Origin: Trichococcus shcherbakoviae | Lineage (GTDB): Bacteria; Bacillota; Bacilli; Lactobacillales; Aerococcaceae | DNA length: 64,000 bases | Direction of reading: 5' to 3' | Assembly: GCF_963666195.1 (NCBI RefSeq) | Contig: NZ_OY762653.1 | Location: forward strand, 2,654,501 to 2,718,500 | Shown here: piece after piece, positions 8,217 through 16,503 of the stretch | How positions within the stretch are numbered: position 1 is the first letter of the stretch | Layout of the letters: each line of letters opens with the position of its first letter | Notes under the pieces: model-generated | Databases searched by the model: none | The model's input: only the letters and a program-made list of their open reading frames with translations | Told to the model about the DNA's origin: nothing | Position numbers and translations under genes: made by a program

Positions 8217-9179
8217 ATGAAAAAATGGCAAAAGACAATCTTAAGTTTGGCTTCAATTTTCACCCTGGCGGCTTGCGGCGCCCAAGAAGGGGCTGTCGAT
8301 GCGGCAGATTCAACAACAGCGACTGCGGAATCCGAAGCAACGGTGACCATCGAGGATGCACGCGGCTCCATAGAAGTGCCCAAAAACCCGAAAAACGTGG
8401 CTGTTTTGGATTTTGGACATTTGGACACATTGATCGCATTGGGTAGAGAGGATGCAGTCACGGGTACAGCGACCGAAAACATGCCGGCTTATCTAGCGGA
8501 TACGGCAGATCAATTCGAGAACGTAGGAACGCTTAAGGAACCGAATGTGGAGGCGTTGGCGAATTTGGCGCCGGAGCTCATCATCATTTCGAACCGACTG
8601 CTGGACTTCGCGGAACAATTGGAGGAAATCGCACCAGTAGTCGTACTCAGTGTCGACTACACGGATTATTGGGGATCGGTCCAAAAGAACATCACTAGCT
8701 TAGGGATCATCTTTGACGAAGAAGCAGCAGCCGAGGAAGCCATCGCTACCTTGAACGAAGAGATCGAAGCCGTGCAAGCGAAGACAGCCGGAATCAGCGA
8801 GAAAACATTGACGTTGCTATTGAACGATGGCAGCATGTCCGCTTTCAGCACAGGCTCACGCTTTGGCTTCATTTACGATACATTGGGCTTCACGCCTGTC
8901 GATGCAGCGATCGAGGATTCCACGCATGGACAGTCCGTCGGCTATGAAGGGTTGCTGGAAATCAATCCACAGATTTTGTTTGTCGTCGACCGCACAGCGG
9001 CAATCGGTTCGGCATCCGATGAGAACGCGGCGCTATTGGAAAATGATTTTGTCTATCAGACGGATGCTTATAAAAATAATAAAATCATCAATCTTTCCTC
9101 CGACTTGTGGTACCTCTCAGGCGGCGGGATAGAATCGTTCCACCTGATGATCGAAGAGATCGCAGTGGGCTACCAGTAA
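8217..9179 (+). CDS. Siderophore-binding lipoprotein of the ABC transporter
   Basis: The protein has 320 residues. Its N-terminus MKKWQKTILSLASIFTLAAC is a lipoprotein signal with lipobox LAAC (Cys20 lipidated). The mature part is a periplasmic-binding-protein type III fold: TIEDARGSIEVPKNPKNVAV then VLDFGHLDTLIALG, typical of the YclQ/FatB/CeuA petrobactin group. It is the last gene of the Fur-controlled operon, 18 bases after the ATPase. It captures the ferric siderophore outside the membrane and delivers it to the permeases. Confidence 0.92.
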   Translation: MKKWQKTILSLASIFTLAACGAQEGAVDAADSTTATAESEATVTIEDARGSIEVPKNPKNVAVLDFGHLDTLIALGREDAVTGTATENMPAYLADTADQFENVGTLKEPNVEALANLAPELIIISNRLLDFAEQLEEIAPVVVLSVDYTDYWGSVQKNITSLGIIFDEEAAAEEAIATLNEEIEAVQAKTAGISEKTLTLLLNDGSMSAFSTGSRFGFIYDTLGFTPVDAAIEDSTHGQSVGYEGLLEINPQILFVVDRTAAIGSASDENAALLENDFVYQTDAYKNNKIINLSSDLWYLSGGGIESFHLMIEEIAVGYQ

Positions 9180-9248
9180 GCAAAAAATTGTCCAGCTTCT
9201 GATTTTTTCTCTATAATGATGGAAGCAAATCAGAAAGAGGTGCACAAT

Positions 9249-9875
9249 TTGGCAGGTTATCATTTCGATAAGGCAGACTTCAACGTTTTTGATATTCAGG
9301 GACTCGATGAAAGGATGGCAGGCATCCGCGACCGGATCCAGCCCAAGTTCAGGCATTTTTCGGCAGCGGGGGCCAAACTCATCGTTTCGGAAGAGGGTGC
9401 TGAGTCGGTGCCCGTGCATATCGCCAAACACCTGCGCCGCACGAAATATGCGCCCGAGAATACCTGGTGCGCCATCGGTGGGGATGCGAGAGGCTACAAA
9501 AAATATCCGCATTTCCAGATCGGGATTGCGAAAGAGGGGGTCAGTTTTTATCTTTGCCTGATCGATCAACCCGTGAAGGAAAAAGAAATGGCTGCTGCTT
9601 TAATGGAACGGATTCCGGAATTGGAGCAGTTGCCGCGTGATTACGTCGTTTCGATCGACCATACCGTGGCGGCTGTATTGCCGATAGAGGCTGTCGATTG
9701 GGAAACTGTCCTGGTCCGGCTGCGGGATGTAAAAAAAGCAGAGTTATTGCTCGGCCGAAAATTGGCGCCAGCCGATCCGCGCTTATCGACGGAAGCAGGC
9801 ACGCTGGCAGTGTTGGAGGAAACGCTCCGCGAACTGCTGCCGATCTACCAGGCCTGCATGGAACAGTACAGCTAA
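9249..9875 (+). CDS. DUF1054 / UPF0637 protein (YktB-like)
   Basis: The protein has 208 residues starting at TTG 9249, with AAAGAGGTG 7 bases upstream. An ATG at 9216 is rejected because it overlaps the TATAAT (9212-9217) of a promoter whose -35 is TTGTCC at 9188. The family is conserved in Firmicutes and has a solved fold but no known function. Motifs seen are NVFDIQGLDERM at the N-terminus and WCAIGGDARGYKKYPHFQIG centrally. It is monocistronic between its own promoter and a terminator. Confidence 0.85.
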   Translation: MAGYHFDKADFNVFDIQGLDERMAGIRDRIQPKFRHFSAAGAKLIVSEEGAESVPVHIAKHLRRTKYAPENTWCAIGGDARGYKKYPHFQIGIAKEGVSFYLCLIDQPVKEKEMAAALMERIPELEQLPRDYVVSIDHTVAAVLPIEAVDWETVLVRLRDVKKAELLLGRKLAPADPRLSTEAGTLAVLEETLRELLPIYQACMEQYS

Positions 9876-9896
9876 ACGCGTAACCCAATACAAAGC

Positions 9897-9940
9897 AAAA
9901 AGGACTGAATAGCGGGAATGATCGCTGCTCAGTCCTTTTT
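9897..9940 (+). terminator. Terminator after the DUF1054 gene
   Basis: AAAAAGGACTGA pairs with TCAGTCCTTTTT around an inner AGCG/CGCT helix. Confidence 0.85.
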
Positions 9941-9973
9941 GGCTTGAAAAATATTTTGAGCATCCAAAACGTT

Positions 9974-10231
9974 GGCTAGCTTCACGGGTTAGCCCTTCGG
10001 AAATTAGATAAATCTGACCCATTGCGCTCTGCGATGCTCATTTGCATGGAACTCTTAGGGATTCATCCCTTAGAGTCCCAGTACAAGGTGACCGTAGGGA
10101 ACGTTGCGAGGCCAGATTTCCTAAATTGTCATGACTCTTGCGATTTCAATCGCTTAGAGGCATGATACACTTGACCGATTAGGTCACAGTGTTTCCTTAA
10201 AGAAGGGCTGAACGAACCCGTTCCGCTTTTC
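9974..10231. repeat. Intergenic near-palindromic repeat, copy 2 (long form with two extra hairpins)
   Basis: The outer arms are the same as in copy 1 (GGCTAGCTTCACGGGTTAGC at 9974; AACCCGTTCCGCTTTT to 10230), but the element is about twice as long. Two hairpin modules interrupt it. Module A is at about 10047-10080 (ACTCTTAGGGA, loop TTCA, TCCCTTAGAGT). Module B is at about 10130-10163 (CTCTTGCGAT, loop TTCA, ATCGCTTAGAG), followed by ACACTTGACC/GGTCACAGTGT (about 10167-10191). A and B share loop and bulges while their stem bases differ in a paired way. It lies between the convergent DUF1054 gene and rpsD. Confidence 0.85.
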
Positions 10232-10242
10232 CTGTACAAAAA

Positions 10243-10266
10243 AAACGGCAAATTGCTTTGCCGTTT
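10243..10266 (-). terminator. Terminator of rpsD
   Basis: AAACGGCAAA and TTTGCCGTTT form a 10-bp stem; on the minus strand it is followed by a run of T residues. Confidence 0.85.
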
Positions 10267-10290
10267 CCTTGAAGCTGATCTCCGGGGAGA

Positions 10291-10902
10291 TTAACCTAAT
10301 TTGTTGTAGTATTCTACTACGAATGACTCATCGATTTCAGCTGGCAATTCTTCGCGAACTGGCAGACGGTTCAATGAACCTTCTAATGTTTCTGTGTCGA
10401 AGGTAATGAAGTCCGGACGTCCGAACAAAGCTTCAGCAGCAGCTTTAACAACTACCAAGTTTTTAGATTTTTCACGCAAGCCGATTACTTGGCCAACAGC
10501 CACTTCGTATGAAGGGATATCAACACGTTTGCCATCGACAGTTACGTGACCGTGGTTAACTAATTGACGTGCTTGACGACGAGTAGAAGCTAAACCTAAA
10601 CGGTAAACTACGTTATCCAAACGTTGTTCCAATAAGATCATGAAGTTAACACCTTGTTTACCTTCTTTGATTTTACCAGCTTTTTTGAATAAAGTTGCGA
10701 ATTGACGTTCGTTCATGCCGTACATATGACGCAATTTTTGTTTTTCTTGCAATTGCATAGCATATTCAGATAATTTTTTACGATTGTTAGGGCCGTGTTG
10801 ACCTGGAACGTATGGACGACGCTCCAATTCTTTACCTGTTCCCAATAGGGAGATGCCTAAACGACGAGCTTGTTTCCAACTTGGTCCTGTATAACGTGAC
10901 AT
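10291..10902 (-). CDS. rpsD: 30S ribosomal protein S4
   Basis: The protein has 203 residues, the full family length. It is a primary 16S rRNA binding protein that nucleates 30S assembly. The N-terminus [19 protein letters not shown] and the S4 RNA-binding domain ([20 protein letters not shown] near 91-110, [11 protein letters not shown] following) are clear. The start follows TGGAGGA. It is a single gene with its own promoter, a structured 180-base leader and a terminator, as usual in Firmicutes where S4 represses its own mRNA. Confidence 0.97.
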   Translation of the reverse strand: MSRYTGPSWKQARRLGISLLGTGKELERRPYVPGQHGPNNRKKLSEYAMQLQEKQKLRHMYGMNERQFATLFKKAGKIKEGKQGVNFMILLEQRLDNVVYRLGLASTRRQARQLVNHGHVTVDGKRVDIPSYEVAVGQVIGLREKSKNLVVVKAAAEALFGRPDFITFDTETLEGSLNRLPVREELPAEIDESFVVEYYNKLG

Positions 10903-11085
10903 AATAAAATTCCTCCAATAAATGTTTGATTTTTGGAGTAAAATAAGAATGATAAGTCAGCAATGCGTGCAGTTGATCCTTCAATCTTCACCTTATGCAG
11001 CCGCAAGGGTACGCAATTGAACCATCTCACGATGGCGATGAACTGTTGACGCGGGTGCTTCTTTCTCGCTGCATTATTTTACACA
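10903..11085 (-). promoter_or_regulatory. Probable S4 autoregulatory mRNA leader of rpsD
   Basis: About 180 untranslated bases separate the promoter from the rpsD ATG. The region contains several short inverted segments (for example CATCGCCATCGTGAGATGG) and ends at the Shine-Dalgarno. S4 feedback through an mRNA leader is established for Bacillus rpsD; position and length fit, but I did not reproduce the pseudoknot. Confidence 0.6.
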
Positions 11086-11091
11086 AAGGTT

Positions 11092-11120
11092 ATTGTACCA
11101 AACAACAGAAGTTAATGCAA
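11092..11120 (-). promoter_or_regulatory. rpsD promoter
   Basis: On the minus strand: TTGCAT, 17-base spacer, TACAAT. Confidence 0.8.
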
Positions 11121-11317
11121 TGAAAAGGTGATATTTGACGGACTTTGCCCAGCAGCGGAACGCTTTCACTGTTCCTAATAAAGGAATTCAGTTCCCTTAT
11201 TATTTTCTGGTTTCTGATTGGTTCTTTCTATGTTATACTAAAAAATGAGATATATTGGGCGTTTTCAATTTTAAGATCAAATAAACGAAATTGTCGGAAT
11301 AGGTGGAGGATTTATTG

Positions 11318-13036
11318 ATGGAGTTTATATACTGGTTAGTAGCGATAATATTGTTAGTGTTGATCGGGTACGGTGCGATCATGTATTTGACGAGGCAACA
11401 AGCGAATCGGATCAAGGCGATCGATGAGAAGAAACAAAAAGCGATGGCCATACCTGTGGCCGATAACCTGTTCACATTGAAAAATATGAATTTGACAGGC
11501 CAAACGAAGCGCACGTATGAAAGTTGGCAAGCTACATGGCAGACCATCACGCGTTTTCAGTATCCTGAAATCGAGGCGGCGCTGGTCAGTGCCGAACAAT
11601 ACATCCAACGCATGAATTTCATCAAGGCGAAACAAGCCATTTCGCAAGCGGATCAATTGATCGACGAAACGAAAAACAGCGTTGAAAAAGTGAACAAGGC
11701 ACTCGAAAAATTATTGGAAAGTGCACAGGAAAACCGCAAAGAGTTGGAAGAAATCCAGGAACGCTACAATAAAATCCGCAAACAGCTATTGGCGCACAGC
11801 TTTACATTCGGTCCAGCCATCGAAACGTTGGAGAAGAACCTTAATTACATGGAGTTGGATTTCACGAAATTCAATTCATTGACGAACGAGGGCGACCATA
11901 TGGAAGCCAAAGAAATCTTGTCGCGTATCGAGCAGGATCTGCTTATTATGGAAGAAGTGGTCGAAAAGATCCCTCAACTGAACGAAAAAATCAAAACAGA
12001 GTATGAAGAACAAGTGAGTGATCTGAAAGACGGCTTCCAACGCCTGTTGGATGAGAAGTACATTTTCGAAGGTGTGGATGTCTCCGTTGAGATAGCTGCT
12101 GTCGAAAAAGAAATCCAGGAAGCAAAAGATTCCATCGGCCTTGCCGATATCAATGAAGCAGGCAAGAAGATGGATAAAGTCGAACGCGATATCGAAGCGG
12201 TTTATGCCATCATGGAAAAAGAAATGGAAGCCAAGGATTTTGTGGGCCGTCATACGGCGAATCTGCAGAAGAAAATGGATCATGTCCTGCAGAGTAACCG
12301 CTATGTGTTGCTTGAAATCGACCGCGTTTCCCAGAATTATTTCTTGAACAAGAACGAGTTGGGCCGTGCGCAAGAGTTCGAAGAACAGTTACTGAAGGAA
12401 AATGAAGCCTTGCGTTACTACGATAAGATGATGAAGGAACATGAAATTTCCTATTCGGTTGTCCGCGAATATTACGAAAAAATCAGCCAACGCCTTTCCG
12501 AAATCGACAAGGAACAGTCTGAATTAGTAAGCAACCTCAGTGATTTGCGCAACCGCGAAAAAGAAATCAAAGACAGCATCGATCTGTACGAGCTGGATAT
12601 GCGCAACATGAAACGGACCATCGAGAAATACCATCTGCCAGGTTTGCCGAAAATCTATTTGGACCTATTTTTCTCAGTCACGGATCGCATCGAGGATTTG
12701 GCTTCCAAGCTGAACCGCGTGAAGATCGACATGGACGAAATCGATGCCATTTCCAAGATGTGCGAAGAGGACATCGAAATGCTGGATAACCAAACGCAAG
12801 CGATTGTGGACAATGCGATGCTGACGGAATATATGATCCAATACGCAAACCGTTTCCGCCATTCGCATGTGGAAATCGAAAATGCCATCAACAAAGCTTT
12901 GGTGCTTTTTCATCGCGAATATGACTACGAAGGTGCGCTGGAAGCCATCAAAATTCCGCTGAACCGCGTCGAAGCAGGGGCTGCCCGCAAAGTGGAAGAA
13001 TCCTACCAGGAAGAAAAAAATCGTAACTACTATTAA
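11318..13036 (+). CDS. ezrA: Septation ring formation regulator EzrA
   Basis: The protein has 572 residues. A single N-terminal membrane helix (about 3-24, FIYWLVAIILLVLIGYGAIM) is followed by a long cytoplasmic region of spectrin-like coiled coils, the EzrA layout (about 565-575 residues in relatives). It binds FtsZ at the membrane, limiting extra Z-rings and linking division to wall synthesis. The start chosen is ATG 11318 with GGTGGAGG upstream, not GTG 11303, which overlaps that site. Transcribed alone, ending in a terminator. Confidence 0.95.
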   Translation: MEFIYWLVAIILLVLIGYGAIMYLTRQQANRIKAIDEKKQKAMAIPVADNLFTLKNMNLTGQTKRTYESWQATWQTITRFQYPEIEAALVSAEQYIQRMNFIKAKQAISQADQLIDETKNSVEKVNKALEKLLESAQENRKELEEIQERYNKIRKQLLAHSFTFGPAIETLEKNLNYMELDFTKFNSLTNEGDHMEAKEILSRIEQDLLIMEEVVEKIPQLNEKIKTEYEEQVSDLKDGFQRLLDEKYIFEGVDVSVEIAAVEKEIQEAKDSIGLADINEAGKKMDKVERDIEAVYAIMEKEMEAKDFVGRHTANLQKKMDHVLQSNRYVLLEIDRVSQNYFLNKNELGRAQEFEEQLLKENEALRYYDKMMKEHEISYSVVREYYEKISQRLSEIDKEQSELVSNLSDLRNREKEIKDSIDLYELDMRNMKRTIEKYHLPGLPKIYLDLFFSVTDRIEDLASKLNRVKIDMDEIDAISKMCEEDIEMLDNQTQAIVDNAMLTEYMIQYANRFRHSHVEIENAINKALVLFHREYDYEGALEAIKIPLNRVEAGAARKVEESYQEEKNRNYY

Positions 13037-13056
13037 ATGCAGAACAAACAAAATGC

Positions 13057-13088
13057 AAGGGTCGGGACATTGTCTCGGCCCTTTTTTT
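13057..13088 (+). terminator. Terminator after ezrA
   Basis: AAGGGTCGGGACA, TTG loop, TGTCTCGGCCCTT, then T residues. Closely similar hairpins end the cold-shock gene (24073) and the DUF1292 gene (55353). Confidence 0.85.
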
Positions 13089-13211
13089 GACCCTCTTTTT
13101 ATGAGAAGGGAATAAAATTCAGCCGTAAGCTTTTAATGGTCAGGCATTTTCTATATAATGGATAGGATGTCTCGATGAGAATGCAAAGTTATTAAGGAAG
13201 TGTAGATAAAG

Positions 13212-14348
13212 ATGATTTATTTTGACAACAGTGCAACAACAAAAATGTATCCGGAAGCTTTGGATACTTACCGGAAGGTCAATGAACAATTTTTTGGCAA
13301 TCCTTCCAGTCTGCACAGATTAGGCAACGAAGCCGATGCTTTGCTTCAGCAATCGCGCAAACAGATTGCACATTTGCTGGGCGCCCAGCCGGATGAAATT
13401 TTCTTCACGAGCGGCGGTACGGAGAGCGACAACTGGGCGATCAAAGGAACAGCGATGGAGAAGTTCGCTGCAGGGAAGCACATGATCGCTTCTTCGGTTG
13501 AACATCCGGCGGTCACCAAATCGTTGGAGCAACTGGAAAAATTAGGCTTTGAAATCAGCTACTTGCCTGTCGACGCGAACGGCATCGTATCCCTCGATGA
13601 GCTTGAGAAAGCGATAAGGAAAGATACGATCCTGCTGAGCGTCATGGCCATCAATAATGAAGTCGGCAGCATCCAGCCGATCGAGGCTATCGGCGAGCTG
13701 CTGGAAAATTATCCTTGGGTCCATTTCCATGTGGATGCCGTGCAGGCTGTCGGTGAATGCGAGCCGCTGATCCGGCATCGCCGTGTGGATCTCCTGTCGC
13801 TGTCAGCGCATAAATTCAACGGCCCCAAAGGCGTTGGCATCCTCTACAAGAAACATGGCAAACGGATCGCGCCGTTATTGACGGGAGGCGGGCAAGAATC
13901 GGGCATGCGCAGCACGACGGAGAACGTCGGGGGAATCGCGGCGATGGCGAAAGCCCTGCGCATAACGCTTGAAGGCAGCGAATCAAGCCGAAAACAAGAA
14001 AGGCTGGTCCGGAGTAAGTTGGCTGCGGCCCTTTCGGAATATGAGGATGTCCGAATCTTTTCACCTGAAGATGGCGCCGGCCATATCCTCTGTTTTGCCA
14101 TGAAAGGCGTCAGGGGAGAAGTAATGGTCCATGCTTTCGAAAGCATGGATATCTTCATTTCAACAACCAGCGCCTGCTCGAGCAGAAAGAAAGGCACGCC
14201 CTATACGTTGGGGTCGATGGGTGTGCCTGTTTCCTGGAGCCAGTGTGCTGTCAGGATAAGCCTTTCCGGCGAAAATACCGAGTCGGAAGCTGAAGCCTTC
14301 ATTGAACATTTCCGGACGCTGCATGAACAGTTCCAAAAAATACAGTAG
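13212..14348 (+). CDS. Cysteine desulfurase (NifS/IscS class, ThiI partner)
   Basis: The protein has 378 residues and is PLP-dependent, removing sulfur from cysteine as an enzyme persulfide. PLP-binding lysine is in SLSAHKFNGPKG (about 197-208). The catalytic cysteine, about residue 321, is in TTSACSSRKKGTPY, a short active loop. It sits 29 bases upstream of thiI, the standard pairing in Firmicutes, so its main job is probably sulfur donation for tRNA 4-thiouridine. A second desulfurase gene is at 40327. An AGGAAG site lies upstream of the ATG. Confidence 0.93.
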   Translation: MIYFDNSATTKMYPEALDTYRKVNEQFFGNPSSLHRLGNEADALLQQSRKQIAHLLGAQPDEIFFTSGGTESDNWAIKGTAMEKFAAGKHMIASSVEHPAVTKSLEQLEKLGFEISYLPVDANGIVSLDELEKAIRKDTILLSVMAINNEVGSIQPIEAIGELLENYPWVHFHVDAVQAVGECEPLIRHRRVDLLSLSAHKFNGPKGVGILYKKHGKRIAPLLTGGGQESGMRSTTENVGGIAAMAKALRITLEGSESSRKQERLVRSKLAAALSEYEDVRIFSPEDGAGHILCFAMKGVRGEVMVHAFESMDIFISTTSACSSRKKGTPYTLGSMGVPVSWSQCAVRISLSGENTESEAEAFIEHFRTLHEQFQKIQ

Positions 14349-14377
14349 AATAACTGACAGATAGGAAGAGAACATAA

Positions 14378-15592
14378 ATGGAAACGCACATTCAAATCCG
14401 CTTTGGCGAACTGTCGACCAAAGGGAAAAACAAAAAACGTTTTGTCCAGCAGTTGGCGCAAAATGTCAGGATGGTCACAAAGGATCATCCGCAGATCAAA
14501 ATAAAACCCGAGCACGATTTTATGTTGTTGGATCTGAACGGAGCTGATGAGGCCGTCATTATCGAACGCCTGCAGCATGTTTTCGGCATCCAAAACTATT
14601 CACCGGTATATCTGGTTTCGCATGATCTCGATGAAGTGAAACGGGTTTTGGTGGAGTTGCTTGCCAAAATGGAGACGGCCGGAAAGACATTCAAGATAGC
14701 TACGCGTCGTTCGGATCATTCCTACGAGCATGACACGACCTTCATGAATGCCGAGCTGGGGGCAACTGTACTGGATGCTTTCCCTGGTATTTCGGTCAAG
14801 ATGAAGCAGCCGGACATCCTTGTGCGCGTAGACATCAAGACCAGCGGCATCATGCTCAGTACGCAAACCTATCAAGGGGCTGGCGGATTGCCTGTCGGTT
14901 CCAGCGGCAGAGGCATGCTTATGCTTTCCGGAGGCATCGATTCGCCGGTGGCCGGTTATCTCGCCATGAAACGCGGCGTTAAGATTGAGGCAGTGCACTT
15001 CCACAGTCCGCCTTACACAAGTCCGCAAGCGTTGCAGAAAGCCAAAGATTTGACTGCCAAATTGACTAAATTCGGCGGTGAAATCCAGTTCATCGAAGTG
15101 CCGTTCACGGAAATCCAGGAAGAAATCAAAGAGAAAGTGCCGGCGGATTATCTGATGACGATCACGCGCCGGATGATGCTGCGGATCACCGATGCCATCA
15201 GAGCCGAACGCAAAGGGCTGGCCATCTTTAATGGGGAATCTTTGGCCCAAGTCGCTTCCCAGACGCTGGAGAGCATGATTGCCATCAATGATGTCACAAC
15301 GACGCCGATCATTCGGCCTGTCGCAACGATGGACAAATTGGAAATCATCGATTTGGCGCAGAAAATCGATACATTTGATTTGTCGGTACAACCGTTCGAG
15401 GACTGCTGCACGATTTTTGCGCCACCCTCACCCAAAACAAAACCGCATTTGGACAAGGCCAGACGTTTTGAAGCGATCCTTGATGTGGAACCGCTCGTGG
15501 CACGCGCAGTCGCAGGCATTGTCATATCAAGCATAACAGGCCGAGAGGATACCGCCAGCCAAGACGAGGCGCTCTTTTCGGATCTGCTGTAA
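14378..15592 (+). CDS. thiI: tRNA 4-thiouridine synthase ThiI
   Basis: The protein has 404 residues. The N-terminal ferredoxin-like and THUMP domains (about 1-165) bind tRNA. The PP-loop [11 protein letters not shown] at about 186-196 adenylates U8. The chain ends without the C-terminal rhodanese domain found in enterobacteria, as is normal in Firmicutes, where the upstream desulfurase delivers sulfur directly. GGAAGAGA precedes the ATG. Co-transcription with the desulfurase is likely. Confidence 0.95.
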   Translation: METHIQIRFGELSTKGKNKKRFVQQLAQNVRMVTKDHPQIKIKPEHDFMLLDLNGADEAVIIERLQHVFGIQNYSPVYLVSHDLDEVKRVLVELLAKMETAGKTFKIATRRSDHSYEHDTTFMNAELGATVLDAFPGISVKMKQPDILVRVDIKTSGIMLSTQTYQGAGGLPVGSSGRGMLMLSGGIDSPVAGYLAMKRGVKIEAVHFHSPPYTSPQALQKAKDLTAKLTKFGGEIQFIEVPFTEIQEEIKEKVPADYLMTITRRMMLRITDAIRAERKGLAIFNGESLAQVASQTLESMIAINDVTTTPIIRPVATMDKLEIIDLAQKIDTFDLSVQPFEDCCTIFAPPSPKTKPHLDKARRFEAILDVEPLVARAVAGIVISSITGREDTASQDEALFSDLL

Positions 15593-15676
15593 CTCTCCCT
15601 GCGAGAGCGTATCCTTACCATAAATCACCGCTTATCTGTATAATGAGAGTATTATCGGATAAGGGGGAATGTTTTC

Positions 15677-16171
15677 ATGCAAGTGACATTAAAAGGTGAA
15701 ATTATTGAGGTTTTAGGGACTCAGCCTGTTGTTGGGGAGAAGGCACCGGCATTTTCGTTGTACAACACAAAAGACGAAAAGGTATCTTTGGATGATTTGC
15801 GCGGTTCGGTTGTTCTGATCAGCGTATTCCCGGACATCAACACGAGCGTCTGCGACAAACAAACACGCAAATTCAACGAGACGGCAGCGAATGTCGAAGG
15901 ATTGACGTTGTTATCGGTTTCGAAAAATACAAAAGAAGAATTGATCAACTGGTGCTCGGCAAGCGGCATCGATATGCAGATGCTGCATGACGACAACGGC
16001 GAATTTGGCGAAGCCTACGGACTGAAGGTGCCTCATATGGGCAACAAGTTGGCCCGCAGCGTATTCGTCATCGACAAAGAGGGCGTCCTGTCCTACATGG
16101 AGATCGTCCCTGAAATCGCGACGGAACCAGATGAAGCAGCAGCCTTGGCAGCTGCAAAAAAATTACTTTAA
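15677..16171 (+). CDS. tpx: Thiol peroxidase Tpx (atypical 2-Cys peroxiredoxin)
   Basis: The protein has 164 residues. It reduces hydroperoxides using thioredoxin. The peroxidatic Cys is in NTSVCDKQTRKFN (about Cys58; most relatives have TPVC here) and the resolving Cys is in INWCSASG (about Cys92), the Tpx spacing. KAPAFSLYNTKDEKVSLDDL is the thioredoxin-fold entry. AAGGGGGA precedes the ATG. It has its own short upstream region (TATAATGAG near 15640) and is probably monocistronic. Confidence 0.95.
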   Translation: MQVTLKGEIIEVLGTQPVVGEKAPAFSLYNTKDEKVSLDDLRGSVVLISVFPDINTSVCDKQTRKFNETAANVEGLTLLSVSKNTKEELINWCSASGIDMQMLHDDNGEFGEAYGLKVPHMGNKLARSVFVIDKEGVLSYMEIVPEIATEPDEAAALAAAKKLL

Positions 16172-16204
16172 TCGCATTGAGATTTTAATCAAAAGGTGCT
16201 AAAC

Positions 16205-16467
16205 TAGTGAAGTATAAATAAGCGTCGATCAAGAAGAGTAGCTTACCCGGAACCACACAAGAGAGAAAAGCGTTTGGTGAAAGCTTTTTTGGGGAAGGGA
16301 AGTGAAGTAGCTTGTGAGCAAGTTGCGTGAAGGTCTGCGGACTGGGTAGCGCAGCTCGGAGTATTCTCCGTTATCAAAAAGAGAGACAGGGATCCGATTC
16401 CTGTAATTTAGGTGGTACCGCGATTCATATCGTCCTGCATATTCGTATGCAGGGCGTTTTTTTTTCG
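16205..16467 (+). promoter_or_regulatory. T-box leader of valS (valine)
   Basis: The T-box sequence AGGTGGTACCGCG is at 16410-16422 and the terminator stem (CCTGCAT/ATGCAGG then T9) at 16432-16466. Stem I pairs CAAG (near 16229) with CTTG (16311-16314). The 5' side of the specifier loop carries the S-turn AGTA; the 3' side presents GTA at 16307-16309 followed by G, a valine codon. TGGT in the T-box pairs with an A73 tRNA end, as expected for tRNA-Val. Uncharged tRNA-Val should permit read-through. Confidence 0.9.
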
Positions 16468-16503
16468 CAACAAATCAATGTAAAAGAGAGAGGAAGTGGC
16501 TGA

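Noticed and set aside
5220-10231. Repeat copies 1 and 2 as a composite transposon around the siderophore operon
   Set aside because: Copies 1 and 2 flank the operon and DUF1054 in direct orientation, but neither encodes a transposase and a third copy lies elsewhere, so chance placement of a dispersed repeat is simpler.
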